A stretch of 64,000 bases of DNA from Clostridium bornimense. GTDB taxonomy: Bacteria; Bacillota; Clostridia; Clostridiales; Clostridiaceae. Positions 27,447-36,998 of this stretch are shown here, in pieces. Location: positions 34,517 through 98,516 of the forward strand of contig NZ_JAHLOD010000008.1 of the NCBI RefSeq assembly GCF_018917145.1, written 5' to 3'. Numbering within the stretch: the first letter of the stretch is position 1; the number at the start of each line of letters is the position of its first letter. The translations under genes and the position numbers were made by a program. The notes beneath the pieces are model-generated. The model did no database searches, was not told the DNA's origin, and saw only the letters and a list, made by a program, of their open reading frames with translations.

Positions 27447-28205
27447 CTATAACCTAACTTCTATATTTCTTTCATGTAAATATTCTTTAACTTCTCCTAT
27501 AGTAGCTTCTTTATAGTGAAATATTGATGCTGCAAGAGCTGCATCACAATCTGTTTCTTTAAATACCTCATAAAAACTATCTATATCTCCACAACCACCA
27601 GAAGCTATTACTGGTATATTTACAACTTTCAATACTTCATTTAAAAATTCTATATCAAAGCCATCTCTTGTTCCATCTTTATCCATAGATGTTAAAAGAA
27701 TTTCCCCAGCGCCAAGTTCTTCAACTTTTTTTGCCCATTCTATAGCATCAATTCCTGTATCCTCACGTCCACCTTTTACATACACATTAAACCCACCATC
27801 AGCTCTTCTTTTTCCATCAATAGCAACTACTATACATTGACTTCCAAAAGATTCTGCACCTTCACTAATAAGACTAGGATTTCTCACTGCTGCTGAATTA
27901 ATTGACACTTTATCAGCACCGGCTCTTAAAAGATTTTTTATATCTTCAATAGAATTAACGCCACCACCAACAGTAAGCGGTATAAACACTTCTCTTGAAG
28001 TTCTTTCAACAACATCAATCATAGTTTTTCTCTCTTCAAAAGATGCTGTAATATCTAAAAATACTAATTCATCAGCGCCCTCAGCATTATAAACCTTTGC
28101 GATTTCTACAGGATCACCAACATCCTTTATACCAACAAAATTTATTCCCTTAACAACTTTACCTTCCTTTACATCTAAACAAGGTATTATTCTTTTAGTT
28201 AACAT
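27447..28205 (-). CDS. hisF: Imidazole glycerol phosphate synthase cyclase subunit
   Basis: 252 residues in a TIM barrel. [15 protein letters not shown] at the N-terminus carries the catalytic Asp, and VVAIDGKR and ASGGCGD carry the second Asp region and the phosphate-binding loop. It uses ammonia from HisH to make IGP and AICAR from PRFAR. It starts 4 bp after hisA, in full-length form. Confidence 0.96.
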   Translation of the reverse strand: MLTKRIIPCLDVKEGKVVKGINFVGIKDVGDPVEIAKVYNAEGADELVFLDITASFEERKTMIDVVERTSREVFIPLTVGGGVNSIEDIKNLLRAGADKVSINSAAVRNPSLISEGAESFGSQCIVVAIDGKRRADGGFNVYVKGGREDTGIDAIEWAKKVEELGAGEILLTSMDKDGTRDGFDIEFLNEVLKVVNIPVIASGGCGDIDSFYEVFKETDCDAALAASIFHYKEATIGEVKEYLHERNIEVRL

Positions 28206-28209
28206 AACC

Positions 28210-28923
28210 TCACCCCTTTAGAGCATCCAAAGCTTCTTTCAAATCTAAGGAACCACTATAAATAGCTTTTCCTGAAATAGCACCATAAAGATTTAACTCT
28301 TTAATCTTTAGTAAATCCTCCAAATCTTTAACACCACCAGAAGCAACAATATCCATATTTACTGCATCACTTAATGCCTTTAATCCTTCAATATTAGCTC
28401 CTTCTAAAGTTCCATCCTTTGATATATCTGTATATATTACAGTCTTTACCCCTATCTTCTCCAACTGACGAGAAAATTCTATATAATCCATATTAGTACT
28501 CTCAAGCCATCCCTCTAAAGCCACTTTATTATCCTTGGCATCAACACCAACAGCAATTTTTTCTCCGTACTTCTCCACTGCTTTTATTAAAAATTCTTTA
28601 TCCTTATATGCAGCTGTACCAATAATAGCTCTTGAAACCCCTAGGTCAAAAATTGCTTCTAAATCTTCTAATGTTCTTATACCACCACCTAATTGCACTG
28701 GTATATTAACAGTTTTGGCAATAGCCTTTATAATATCAGAATTAACCCTCTTACCTTCTTTTGCACCATCTAAATCAACTAAATGAATAAATTCTGCACC
28801 TGTTTTCTCAAATTCCTTTGCTATCTCAAGAGGAATACCCATTTCCTCACACTTATCAAATCTACCTTGATAAAGTCTTACTGCCTTACCACCTTTTATA
28901 TCTATCGCCGGAAATAAAATCAT
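28210..28923 (-). CDS. hisA: ProFAR isomerase (phosphoribosylformimino-AICAR-phosphate isomerase)
   Basis: 237 residues, a TIM-barrel homologue of His[17 protein letters not shown] carries the catalytic Asp near residue 8, and [18 protein letters not shown] motifs follow, here [11 protein letters not shown]. It converts ProFAR to PRFAR by Amadori rearrangement. The ATG overlaps the hisH stop (28920-28923), consistent with coupling. Confidence 0.96.
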   Translation of the reverse strand: MILFPAIDIKGGKAVRLYQGRFDKCEEMGIPLEIAKEFEKTGAEFIHLVDLDGAKEGKRVNSDIIKAIAKTVNIPVQLGGGIRTLEDLEAIFDLGVSRAIIGTAAYKDKEFLIKAVEKYGEKIAVGVDAKDNKVALEGWLESTNMDYIEFSRQLEKIGVKTVIYTDISKDGTLEGANIEGLKALSDAVNMDIVASGGVKDLEDLLKIKELNLYGAISGKAIYSGSLDLKEALDALKG

Positions 28924-29522
28924 CCCACCATCTCCTTAAAATTTTTTAATAATTTAAGACCTACTTCACCACTTTTTTCTGGATGAAATTGTGAAGCTAC
29001 AATATTATCTCTACCAACTATAGCAGGAAAATCCACTTCATAATTGCAATCTCCTAAAATATACTTTTCATCACAATTTCCATGAAAAGAATGTACAAAA
29101 TAAAAATATTCTCCATCATCTATTCCTTTAAATATAGGATGATTTTGCTTTATTCTCACACTATTCCAACCAATATGAGGAATCTTTTTTGAAATTTGAA
29201 ATTTTGTTACCTTCCCAGGAATAAGTCCTAACCCTTCTGAATATCCCATCTCTTCAGAGGAATCAAAAACTAATTGCATTCCAAGACAAATTCCAAGCAT
29301 TGGCTTACCTTTTTCTATTTCCTCTTTAATAATAGTATCTAATCCCATAGATTTTAAATTTTCCATTGCCTTCTTAAAAGCGCCTACTCCAGGAATTATA
29401 ATTCCCTTACTATCCCTAATTACCTTCTTATCATTAGTCAAAGTTACCTCTGCCCCAATTTTCTTCATAGCCTTATAAATACTATTTATATTTCCCATAC
29501 CATAATCTATAATAGCAATCAT
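28920..29522 (-). CDS. hisH: Imidazole glycerol phosphate synthase glutaminase subunit
   Basis: 200 residues, class I glutamine amidotransferase. The catalytic Cys lies in MLGICLGMQLVFD and the His/Glu pair in SQFHPEKSGEVG. It hydrolyses glutamine and channels ammonia to HisF. It overlaps hisB upstream and hisA downstream by 4 nt each, a tightly coupled arrangement. Confidence 0.96.
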   Translation of the reverse strand: MIAIIDYGMGNINSIYKAMKKIGAEVTLTNDKKVIRDSKGIIIPGVGAFKKAMENLKSMGLDTIIKEEIEKGKPMLGICLGMQLVFDSSEEMGYSEGLGLIPGKVTKFQISKKIPHIGWNSVRIKQNHPIFKGIDDGEYFYFVHSFHGNCDEKYILGDCNYEVDFPAIVGRDNIVASQFHPEKSGEVGLKLLKNFKEMVG

Positions 29523-30106
29523 TCTAATACCCCCTTTGTAGACATTACTCCCTTAATAGTTTCATCTACAGTAAGAGCCTCTCTTAAAGCTCTGCCTAAA
29601 GCCTTAAAAATCCCTTCAACAATATGATGACTATTACTACCATACATTAAATTAACATGAAGAGTTATACCACCATTAAAAGCAAATGCTCTTAAAAACT
29701 CCTCTAAAAGTTCTGAATCAAAATCCCCAATCATCTTCTTATCCATATCAACATTAAATACTAAAAAACTTCTACCACTAAGATCCAAAGACACCATAGC
29801 CAAAGTTTCATCCATTGGTACATAACTTGTCCCATATCTCTTAATACCCTTCTTGTCTCCCATAGCTTCCCTAAAAGCCTTACCAAGAACTATACCAATA
29901 TCCTCTACTGTATGATGACCATCAACATATAAGTCACCATCACAAGTTAAATCTAAATCAAATCCACCATGCTTCTTAAACAAAATAAGCATATGATCAA
30001 AAAAACCAATCCCTGTTTTAATAGTCCCCTCACCAGAACCATCTATATTAAGTTTTAACTTTATCTTCGTTTCTAAAGTATCTCTACTTATGTTACTTGA
30101 TCTCAT
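29519..30106 (-). CDS. hisB: Imidazoleglycerol-phosphate dehydratase
   Basis: 195 residues, monofunctional (no phosphatase domain). FFDHMLILFKKHGG, DGHHTVEDIGIVLG and the later GSNSHHIVEGIFKALGRALREA block supply the Mn-binding His and Glu residues. It dehydrates IGP to imidazole-acetol phosphate. A separate histidinol-phosphatase is therefore needed elsewhere in the genome. SD GGGGGG lies before the ATG. Confidence 0.96.
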   Translation of the reverse strand: MRSSNISRDTLETKIKLKLNIDGSGEGTIKTGIGFFDHMLILFKKHGGFDLDLTCDGDLYVDGHHTVEDIGIVLGKAFREAMGDKKGIKRYGTSYVPMDETLAMVSLDLSGRSFLVFNVDMDKKMIGDFDSELLEEFLRAFAFNGGITLHVNLMYGSNSHHIVEGIFKALGRALREALTVDETIKGVMSTKGVLE

Positions 30107-30135
30107 AATACCCCCCCTGTCAGTGCACTGATTCT

Positions 30136-31425
30136 CTACTTAAATCTAACTTTAATAGAGTTTCCATGTGCTGTTAGTCCTTCTGTATCAGCAATTTTTA
30201 CAATCTTATCTTTAATCTTTTCAAGTTCTTCTCTACTATAATAAATATATGAAGTTTTCTTTATAAAATCATCTACAGATAGTGGTGAGAAGAATCTTGC
30301 TGTACCGCTGGTAGGAAGAACGTGGTTTGGTCCTCCCATGTAATCTCCTAATGGTTCTGGTGAATATTTCCCAAGAAATATTGATCCAGCATTTTTTACT
30401 GCTCCAAGGTGTTCAAATGGATTTTCTACCATAAGTTCTAGATGTTCTGGTGCGATAGCATTAGCTAGATTAATAGCTTCTTTTAAGTCTTTTACTAGTA
30501 TTGCTGCTCCATAGTTTTCTAAAGATTTTCCTGCTATTTCTTTTCTTGATAATTTACTTAGTTGCTTTTCTACTTCTTCGCTAATTTCATTTATTAATCT
30601 TTCACTATCGGTTACCAATATTGCTGCCGCCAATACATCATGTTCGCTTTGACTTAATAAATCTGCTGCTACAAAAGTTTTATCTGCACTATCATCAGCA
30701 ACTACTAATATTTCTGATGGTCCTGCTATACTATCTATATCCACTGCACCATAACATAACTTTTTAGCTGTAGCAACAAATATATTTCCCGGGCCAACAA
30801 TCTTGTCTACTCTTTTTATTGTTTCTGTTCCGTGAGCTAATGCTGCAATTCCTTGTGCACCACTAATTTTATACACTTCATCAACACCAGCTATTTTAGC
30901 TGCTGCAAGTATTGCTGGTAGTTGACTATTACTTCCTGGTGTTATCATAATTACTTTTTCAACAGAAGCAAGCTTAGCAGGGATTACATTCATAAGAACT
31001 GTTGATGGATATGCTGCAGTACCACCTGGTACATATACTCCAACTCTTTCAAGTCCTCTTACCATTTGTCCCATTACTTTACCCTCTACTGGAGTGTAAC
31101 TAAATCCTTGTTTAATTTGATTTTTATGATATCCTTCAATATTAACTTTAGCTAATTCTAAAGCTTCTATTAATTCTTTATCACAACTATTATAAGCTTC
31201 TTCTATTTCTTCCTTAGATACTTTTATATCTTCTATAGTAACGTCTTTTGTATCTTTATAATCAAATTTCTTTGTATAATGAAGTAAGGCTTTATCTCCA
31301 TTTTCTCTTATTTCTGCAATAATTTCTTTTACAGTGTTCTCAACATCTTTTTCTACATTTCCACTTTCTCTTCTTAAAGATGACAAATACTTAATACCTT
31401 CATCATATCCTTTAATAATTCTCAT
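30136..31425 (-). CDS. hisD: Histidinol dehydrogenase
   Basis: 429 residues. VYVPGGTAAYPSTVLMNVIPAK, KIVGPGNIFVATAKK and LSQSEHD...NHVLPTSGTAR are the conserved NAD-binding and zinc-site blocks. It performs two successive NAD-dependent oxidations of histidinol to histidine. Full length, 6 bp after hisG. Codon use matches the rest of the operon. Confidence 0.96.
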   Translation of the reverse strand: MRIIKGYDEGIKYLSSLRRESGNVEKDVENTVKEIIAEIRENGDKALLHYTKKFDYKDTKDVTIEDIKVSKEEIEEAYNSCDKELIEALELAKVNIEGYHKNQIKQGFSYTPVEGKVMGQMVRGLERVGVYVPGGTAAYPSTVLMNVIPAKLASVEKVIMITPGSNSQLPAILAAAKIAGVDEVYKISGAQGIAALAHGTETIKRVDKIVGPGNIFVATAKKLCYGAVDIDSIAGPSEILVVADDSADKTFVAADLLSQSEHDVLAAAILVTDSERLINEISEEVEKQLSKLSRKEIAGKSLENYGAAILVKDLKEAINLANAIAPEHLELMVENPFEHLGAVKNAGSIFLGKYSPEPLGDYMGGPNHVLPTSGTARFFSPLSVDDFIKKTSYIYYSREELEKIKDKIVKIADTEGLTAHGNSIKVRFK

Positions 31426-31431
31426 ATATAT

Positions 31432-32070
31432 CTATTGCTCCTTTCCTTCAATATACTCTTCAATGTTATTAACAATCTCCATCACTTCGTCTTTTTTCAT
31501 TTTCATCGATGCCTTGTTAACTATTAATCTTGCACTAATATCACAAATATCTTCTAAAACTATAAGTCCATTTTCTTTTAATGTAACACCAGTTTCTACA
31601 ATATCTACAATTCCATGTGCCATACCTAAAATAGGTGCTAATTCAACAGATCCTTCTATCTTAATTATTTCAACATCTTCACCTTTGCTTTTAAAGAACT
31701 CCCTAGCTACTTTAGGATACTTTGTTGCAATAACTCTTTTTTCATAACTTTGAAAATCTTTATATTTTGGTAATGATGCTAATGAAAACTTACATTTACC
31801 GAATTTTAAATCTGCAACTTCATAAAAATCTCTATTTCCTTCTAATATAGTATCTTTTCCTACGATCCCCATATCTGCAACACCATGCTCTACGTAAGTT
31901 AAGACATCTACAGCTTTTACTAATATAAATTGAATATCCTTATTCTCACTTTTAAATACAAGCTTTCTTCCCTTATCTTTTAAAGATTCTACATCAACAC
32001 CTATATTTTCAAATATTTCAATGGCTTTCTTTTCAATACGTCCCTTTGTTAATGCTACTGTTATTGTCAT
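31432..32070 (-). CDS. hisG: ATP phosphoribosyltransferase, short form
   Basis: 212 residues, so the C-terminal histidine-sensing domain of long HisG is missing, and activity needs HisZ, encoded directly upstream. Conserved blocks are ALTKGRIEKKAIEIFE, DMGIVGKDTILE and the PRPP loop region GSVELAPILGMAHGIVDIVETGVTLKENGL. It catalyses the committed step, ATP plus PRPP to PR-ATP. Confidence 0.96.
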   Translation of the reverse strand: MTITVALTKGRIEKKAIEIFENIGVDVESLKDKGRKLVFKSENKDIQFILVKAVDVLTYVEHGVADMGIVGKDTILEGNRDFYEVADLKFGKCKFSLASLPKYKDFQSYEKRVIATKYPKVAREFFKSKGEDVEIIKIEGSVELAPILGMAHGIVDIVETGVTLKENGLIVLEDICDISARLIVNKASMKMKKDEVMEIVNNIEEYIEGKEQ

Positions 32071-33276
32071 TTATTTCACCGCCCCTATATCTTCCTCTAT
32101 AATATCTTCTTTACTTATTGCAATAAACTTATTAAATCCTTTCGCTTTTCCATACTCTTTTGATTTTTCTATATTTTCATAAAGAGATAACTCAACTTCA
32201 TACCCTTTTGTAATTAATTCTTTTTCTTTATCTAACACTACCTTTAATTGATCCAATTCATAATGAATTAATATCTTGCTTTTTTTAGTTGCAATTGATT
32301 TGTTAAATAGCACTTCTAATATATTGTTAATGTTAAATGCTAAACCTGCTGCTGGTGTCTTTTCACCAAATTCACAAAATACCTTATCATATCTTCCACC
32401 ACTTAAAATCTCTTCACCAAAATTGTCAACATAACCTTTTATAGTTATTCCAGTATAATAATTTAAATTTGAAACCATACCAAGATCTATTGATATATAT
32501 TTTTCATATCCTAACATCTTAAGCCCATCATATATTGCTCTCAATTTATCAATATCCTTTTGTAAAGAATTCGGTATATAATTACTTACCTTATCCAAAA
32601 TATCTATTTCTCCAAATAATTCTGGTAACATTCTAATAAGATCTTTACTTTCTTTTGTTAATGTAGCTCCTTCTTTTTTCAAGAATTCATTTATTAATCC
32701 TATATTTTTGTTTCTTACAAGCCTTGTTAACTTTTCCTTTTCCATGTCATCTATCTCAATAGATTCTATAATTTTTCTGTAAAAATTACTTTCCCCAAGT
32801 TCAATTTTAAAATTATCTAATCCACAATTTTCAAGTGCCTCTATAGCTCTTAAAATAAGTTCAATTTCACTTCTTATTGAGCCCTCACCTATAATCTCAA
32901 CACCTGCTTGAGTAATTTCACTATCTTTACCACTAAAATTATCTGATGGTGTAAATACTTGCCCACTATAGAAAAACTTCATAGGTAATTGATCAACCTT
33001 CGATGCTGCAACCCTAGCTACTGGTATTGTATAATCTGGTCTAAGCACTAAAATTCTTCCCTTTGCATCAAAAAATTTATACATATTTTCTTGTGGAATA
33101 CCATTATCTTTAAAATCAAAGACATCATAAAATTCAATTGTTGGAGTCTCTACTTGATGAAATCCACTATTTATATAAGTATTTCTAATACTATTTTCTA
33201 TTTCTTTTTTTAATGAACACTTATCGAAAAGAATATCCCTAGTTCCTTCTGGGATATAATTTCTCCATTTTTTCAT
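32071..33276 (-). CDS. hisZ: ATP phosphoribosyltransferase regulatory subunit
   Basis: 401 residues from the ATG at 33276. A GTG 12 nt upstream is part of the SD-like GGGTGGT. It is a class II aminoacyl-tRNA-synthetase-like fold (PEGTRDILFDKC, RPDYTIPVARVA, YYTGITIKGY, LSGGRYD) with HisRS-like motifs but no anticodon-binding domain. It pairs with short HisG to form the feedback-inhibited hetero-octamer. First gene of the his operon. Confidence 0.94.
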   Translation of the reverse strand: MKKWRNYIPEGTRDILFDKCSLKKEIENSIRNTYINSGFHQVETPTIEFYDVFDFKDNGIPQENMYKFFDAKGRILVLRPDYTIPVARVAASKVDQLPMKFFYSGQVFTPSDNFSGKDSEITQAGVEIIGEGSIRSEIELILRAIEALENCGLDNFKIELGESNFYRKIIESIEIDDMEKEKLTRLVRNKNIGLINEFLKKEGATLTKESKDLIRMLPELFGEIDILDKVSNYIPNSLQKDIDKLRAIYDGLKMLGYEKYISIDLGMVSNLNYYTGITIKGYVDNFGEEILSGGRYDKVFCEFGEKTPAAGLAFNINNILEVLFNKSIATKKSKILIHYELDQLKVVLDKEKELITKGYEVELSLYENIEKSKEYGKAKGFNKFIAISKEDIIEEDIGAVK

Positions 33277-33288
33277 AGCACCACCCAC

Positions 33289-33312
33289 TTTATCGTTTTA
33301 TCACTTTATCAC
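33289..33312 (-). promoter_or_regulatory. Three 8-bp direct repeats before hisZ (candidate operator)
   Basis: TTTATC occurs at 33289, 33297 and 33305, an exact 8-bp period: TTTATCGT, TTTATCAC, TTTATCAC on the plus strand (GTGATAAA on the coding strand). The array lies between the -10 region and the start codon. No T-box sequence is present, so repressor control is more likely. A TrpR-type HisR/YerC regulator is one possibility. Confidence 0.45.
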
Positions 33313-33329
33313 ACTAAATTATTAATATG

Positions 33330-33358
33330 ATATTATATTATATTATTTTATATGTCAA
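33330..33358 (-). promoter_or_regulatory. Probable promoter of the histidine operon
   Basis: On the minus strand TTGACA (33358-33353) is followed at 17 bp by TAATAT (33335-33330); an overlapping TATAAT at 15 bp is the alternative. It lies about 55 bp before the hisZ start, with the 8-bp repeat array between. Confidence 0.65.
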
Positions 33359-33707
33359 TAGTTTACTGTAAATTTAGCCTATTTGAAAACATAGGTAAAA
33401 TCCTTATATTTACCTTTAAAATTTAGATATATTTTTTTTATTTTTTTTACCATTTTTAAAAGATTTCCTTCATTTTAACTTCATAATAATCAATTAATTT
33501 CATATTTTTTTCTTATAAACTCATCACTTTTTAATTAATTTTTGTTATCATAAACCTTTTTTATATAGTAACTATATACCACAATTGATATTGTCCTTGT
33601 TGAAAATATTGCATAATATTATGTATTAAGTTAAAATAGAATTAATTTGTAAATTTAATATGAATTCTGGTATAAAACTACACTCAATTATATATGGAGG
33701 TGACGTT
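33359..33707. other. Divergent non-coding region between hisZ and the LCP gene
   Basis: About 350 bp of extremely AT-rich sequence with long T and A runs and no ORF with a ribosome binding site. It must contain the plus-strand promoter of the LCP-family gene. ATAGGTAAAATCC...TTTACCTTTAAAAT (near 33401) shows weak dyad symmetry, not strong enough to name. Confidence 0.4.
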
Positions 33708-34835
33708 TTGAAAAAAAGCTCAAATTCTAATATTGATAATGACAAAGAATCTTTACATATAAAGAGAAAGCGTAGAAAAAAAGAAAAGAGGAATTTCTTT
33801 TCTAAACTTAGTAAAACTAAAAAAATACTCTTATCAGCATTTTTACTACTTATATTAGTATCATCATTAAGTGTATATTTACTTTTTAGTAACTTGTTCA
33901 AAAAAAGCAATTCTGTAGTTTATACTAATAAAATTACTGATGAAGAAAAAGAAATTAATGATTCAAATAAACATTTAGATGTAGAAACAAAAACTAAAAA
34001 CATTTTATTGATAGGTGTGGATAAACGAGAAGGAGAAGATACTGGTAGAACGGATTCTATAATGATTGCTACCGTTGATCCTGAAAATAGTAATGTTAAA
34101 TTAACTTCTATATTAAGAGATACATATGTTGAAATTCCTGAACATGGATATAATAAAATTAATGCTGCCTTTGCCATAGGTGGTGTAGAATTACTATCAA
34201 GAACTATAAAATATAACTTCAATATCACTCTTGATAATTATATCACTATTGATTTTCTTAACTTTCAAAATGTTATAGATTCTATTGGTGGTGTAAATGT
34301 TGATGTTAAAGATACTGAGATAAACGAAATTAATAAGTATATAAAAGAAGTAAATGGTACTGATTCCACATTGTTGTCAATCTCTGGAATGCAATCATTA
34401 AATGGTCAACAAGCTTTATCTTACTCTAGAATAAGATATGTTGGAAATTCTGATTTTGAAAGAGTAGAAAGACAAAAAAGAGTTATGAGTGCTTCTCTTG
34501 ATAAAGTTAAAAATATGACTGCTTTAGAATATCCTAAATTTCTATCATCAATATATAATTCTATTGATAGCGATATGACTTTAGCAAATATTATTACTAT
34601 GGGTAATACTGTATATCAAATGAAAGATCTACAAATTCAAAACTTAAGAATTCCTTCTGATGATAATATTACTTTAGGTGATATATATATTGGTAGCGAT
34701 AAAGCATCTGTAGTTTTTCCTAATCTTCAAGCAACTACAGAAGAAGTTCTAAACTTCATTTATCCTGGACAAGATTTTTCCACTGTAACAGTGCCTGATA
34801 ACAGTGTTCAACGAAATAAACTTATTTTAAATTAG
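33708..34835 (+). CDS. LytR-CpsA-Psr (LCP) family protein
   Basis: 375 residues from a TTG at 33708, placed 6 nt after a perfect GGAGGTG. The longer frame from 33660 lacks an SD. A basic cytoplasmic head (15-38) is followed by one TM helix (about 40-60) and an extracellular LCP domain (NILLIGVDKREGEDTGRTDSIM, ILRDTYVEIPEHGYNKINAAFA, LSYSRIRYVGNSDFERVERQKRV). LCP enzymes transfer undecaprenyl-linked glycopolymers such as teichoic acid or capsule onto peptidoglycan. The conserved Arg and Asp residues of the pyrophosphate pocket are present. Monocistronic. Confidence 0.92.
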   Translation: MKKSSNSNIDNDKESLHIKRKRRKKEKRNFFSKLSKTKKILLSAFLLLILVSSLSVYLLFSNLFKKSNSVVYTNKITDEEKEINDSNKHLDVETKTKNILLIGVDKREGEDTGRTDSIMIATVDPENSNVKLTSILRDTYVEIPEHGYNKINAAFAIGGVELLSRTIKYNFNITLDNYITIDFLNFQNVIDSIGGVNVDVKDTEINEINKYIKEVNGTDSTLLSISGMQSLNGQQALSYSRIRYVGNSDFERVERQKRVMSASLDKVKNMTALEYPKFLSSIYNSIDSDMTLANIITMGNTVYQMKDLQIQNLRIPSDDNITLGDIYIGSDKASVVFPNLQATTEEVLNFIYPGQDFSTVTVPDNSVQRNKLILN

Positions 34836-34879
34836 TTAGAAGCACAAGTATATATTTATACACCGTTTAAGATTATAAT

Positions 34880-34923
34880 GGAGGTGTCGCATTAACACAT
34901 GAAAAGTTGTTAGCGATACCTCC
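34880..34923 (+). terminator. Conserved bulged hairpin, copy B
   Basis: GGAGGTGTCGC, AT bulge, TAACA, loop, TGTTAGCGATACCTCC, then TTTAATT. Downstream of the LCP gene. Nearly identical to 24214-24257. Confidence 0.8.
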
Positions 34924-34966
34924 TTTAATTATGATACGAGACAGAGCACAGGTTATATGGCAGAAG

Positions 34967-35016
34967 GCACAAGTATATATCAGTGCACTGTGAACTGAAT
35001 TTCCCCTTACTTGTGC
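34967..35016 (-). terminator. Possible terminator of the two-TM protein gene
   Basis: GCACAAGTA (34967-34975) pairs with TACTTGTGC (35008-35016), with an inner dyad CAGTGCACTG. The 5' arm is also a direct repeat of 34845-34853 near the LCP stop, so this small region has been rearranged or duplicated. No strong U-run. Confidence 0.35.
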
Positions 35017-35030
35017 TCTATTCACTAATT

Positions 35031-35693
35031 CTATGCAGCCATATTCATTAATTTTAATGTTAGTTTTTCTGTATTAACATTAAATAGTTTATTAATTTCC
35101 ATATTAAATAGATTATACATTTCCTTATATTCTTTCATATGCTTATATTCTGATAATGGCACTTTTTTCATAAATTTTATATGCCTATTTATGTCCTCTT
35201 GTAATTCTATAATACTCTCTACTGATGAATAATATTCTACATATTCCTTTATTTCTTCCATTGTTAAAAATCCAGATAGATTTGAAAGTACTAATGTCCA
35301 ATGTTCTATAAATGTTATATCAGGTACTCTCTTTAACTGCCAATTTTTATTTTGAAAAACTTTCTTTGTTCTTTCTATATCTGCAATTACCATCTTAGAA
35401 TAATCTTTTCCCATATCTTTATTTTCTTTTAAACAAAATTCATTAAAATACCAGTATATAATCTTTATAGTAATAATTGTTCCTGCAAAAATGCCAATTA
35501 CTACTGATATCATTGATAATATTATTGTAGAAGATTGAAAAAATCTATCTACTACTATGTACATTGCAATTAATGCTATTATTATAGTAATTCCAGAAAC
35601 TATATAAGATGTTTTTAATTTTTCATTAAGTTTTTTTGCAAAGATTGCTATATTATTTTTTCTCCACTGAGGACTTAATATTGATTCTTCCAT
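35031..35693 (-). CDS. Unknown two-TM membrane protein
   Basis: 220 residues from the ATG at 35693, with AGGGGTG as SD; an upstream GTG is part of that SD. Two adjacent transmembrane helices (about 32-51 and 58-80) are followed by a 130-residue helical, charged cytoplasmic domain with several Trp and Tyr residues. No family recognised. Monocistronic between the LCP gene (convergent) and tsaD. Confidence 0.65.
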   Translation of the reverse strand: MEESILSPQWRKNNIAIFAKKLNEKLKTSYIVSGITIIIALIAMYIVVDRFFQSSTIILSMISVVIGIFAGTIITIKIIYWYFNEFCLKENKDMGKDYSKMVIADIERTKKVFQNKNWQLKRVPDITFIEHWTLVLSNLSGFLTMEEIKEYVEYYSSVESIIELQEDINRHIKFMKKVPLSEYKHMKEYKEMYNLFNMEINKLFNVNTEKLTLKLMNMAA

Positions 35694-35720
35694 GTTTATC
35701 ACCCCTATAAATAATTATAA

Positions 35721-35757
35721 GCATAAAGGAAATATTTGTAAAATATTTCCTTTATGC
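35721..35757 (-). terminator. Terminator of tsaD
   Basis: A perfect 17-bp stem GCATAAAGGAAATATTT with a 3-nt loop, located between tsaD and the downstream minus-strand gene and followed by TTATAATTATTT on that strand. Confidence 0.8.
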
Positions 35758-35843
35758 TTTTTCCGACTAAATTTTGTATTTATACTTCTTCTTATACTAG
35801 ATAATGTAGAATTTTATTATTTAATATATTTATTTGATAAAAT

Positions 35844-36863
35844 CTAATATCTTCTTTCACCTAATTTTAAATTTGGTGTTGCATTAACTTCTAGTGGTGT
35901 CGCACCTACTTTCATATATTGATAATAAGCAGCAGCACCTATCATAGCAGCATTATCTGTGCATAATACTGGTGATGGAAATAATACTTTAATCCCTGCT
36001 TTTTCACCTTGCTCTTTTAATGCTGTTCTAAGCTTTGTATTACATCCTACACCACCAGCTACTGCTATAGTGTAATTTTTCTTATTTTTACAAGCTTTTA
36101 TCCCGTTATCAACAAGAACTTCTACAACAGACTTTTGGAAAGAAGCTGCAACATCTTCTACTTTATAAGATTCCCCTTTCATTTTTGAATTGTTTATATA
36201 ATTTAATACTGCTGATTTTACTCCACTAAAAGAGAAATCTAGCACCTTATCATCATGAAAATTTGCTTTAGGGAATTTTATAAAATCTTCATTTCCTTCT
36301 TTTGAAACTTTATCTACCTTAGGTCCTCCTGGATATCCTAGTCCAATAGATCTTGCAACCTTATCAAAAGCTTCTCCAGCTGCATCATCTCTTGTTTGAC
36401 CTAAAATTTCATATTCTCCATAATCCTTTACATAAGCTATAAAAGTATTTCCTCCAGAAACAACTAATGTTACAAACGGTGGTTCTAACTCTTTATGTTC
36501 TATGTAATTTGCTGATATATGACCCTCAGTATGATTTACTGCAATTAATGGTTTATCTAATGAATAAGCAAGTCCTTTTGCATATTGTAATCCAACTAAT
36601 AATGCTCCTACTAATCCTGGTCCATAAGTTACAGCAATGGCATCTATATCTTCAAATGTACATCCACTTTCTTTTAAAGCCTCTTTCACTACTATAGATA
36701 TATTTTCTATATGCTTTCTAGAGGCTACCTCTGGAACTACTCCTCCAAACTTAGTATGTATATCTATTTGTGATGATATTATATTTGATAATACATTTCT
36801 TCCATCTTCAACTACTGCTGCTGAAGTTTCATCACAACTACTTTCTATTGATAAAATCTTCAT
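35844..36863 (-). CDS. tsaD: tRNA N6-adenosine threonylcarbamoyltransferase
   Basis: 339 residues. [12 protein letters not shown] at the N-terminus, VNHTEGHI with the metal-binding His pair, TLVVSGGNT and [10 protein letters not shown] are the Kae1/TsaD signatures. It transfers threonylcarbamoyl from TC-AMP to A37 of ANN-decoding tRNAs with TsaB and TsaE, an essential step. Those partners are not adjacent here. SD GGAGGTATAGC. Confidence 0.96.
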   Translation of the reverse strand: MKILSIESSCDETSAAVVEDGRNVLSNIISSQIDIHTKFGGVVPEVASRKHIENISIVVKEALKESGCTFEDIDAIAVTYGPGLVGALLVGLQYAKGLAYSLDKPLIAVNHTEGHISANYIEHKELEPPFVTLVVSGGNTFIAYVKDYGEYEILGQTRDDAAGEAFDKVARSIGLGYPGGPKVDKVSKEGNEDFIKFPKANFHDDKVLDFSFSGVKSAVLNYINNSKMKGESYKVEDVAASFQKSVVEVLVDNGIKACKNKKNYTIAVAGGVGCNTKLRTALKEQGEKAGIKVLFPSPVLCTDNAAMIGAAAYYQYMKVGATPLEVNATPNLKLGERRY

Positions 36864-36998
36864 GCTATACCTCCACTTTTCTAATCATTATACATTATAC
36901 CCTTATAATTTATCTGATTCAAATCATTCACCTTTTTATTAGTTCTATCATAATTTATTGTATAACGTAATTACTAAAAAACAAAGAAGTATATATTT

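Noticed and set aside
33277..33660. T-box or riboswitch leader for the histidine operon
   Set aside because: No T-box antiterminator sequence or terminator hairpin is present between promoter and hisZ, and the leader is too short.
36467..36970. Overlapping plus-strand ORFs opposite tsaD
   Set aside because: The composition (Leu/Ile/His runs) and lack of SD mark them as shadows of tsaD and its AT-rich leader.
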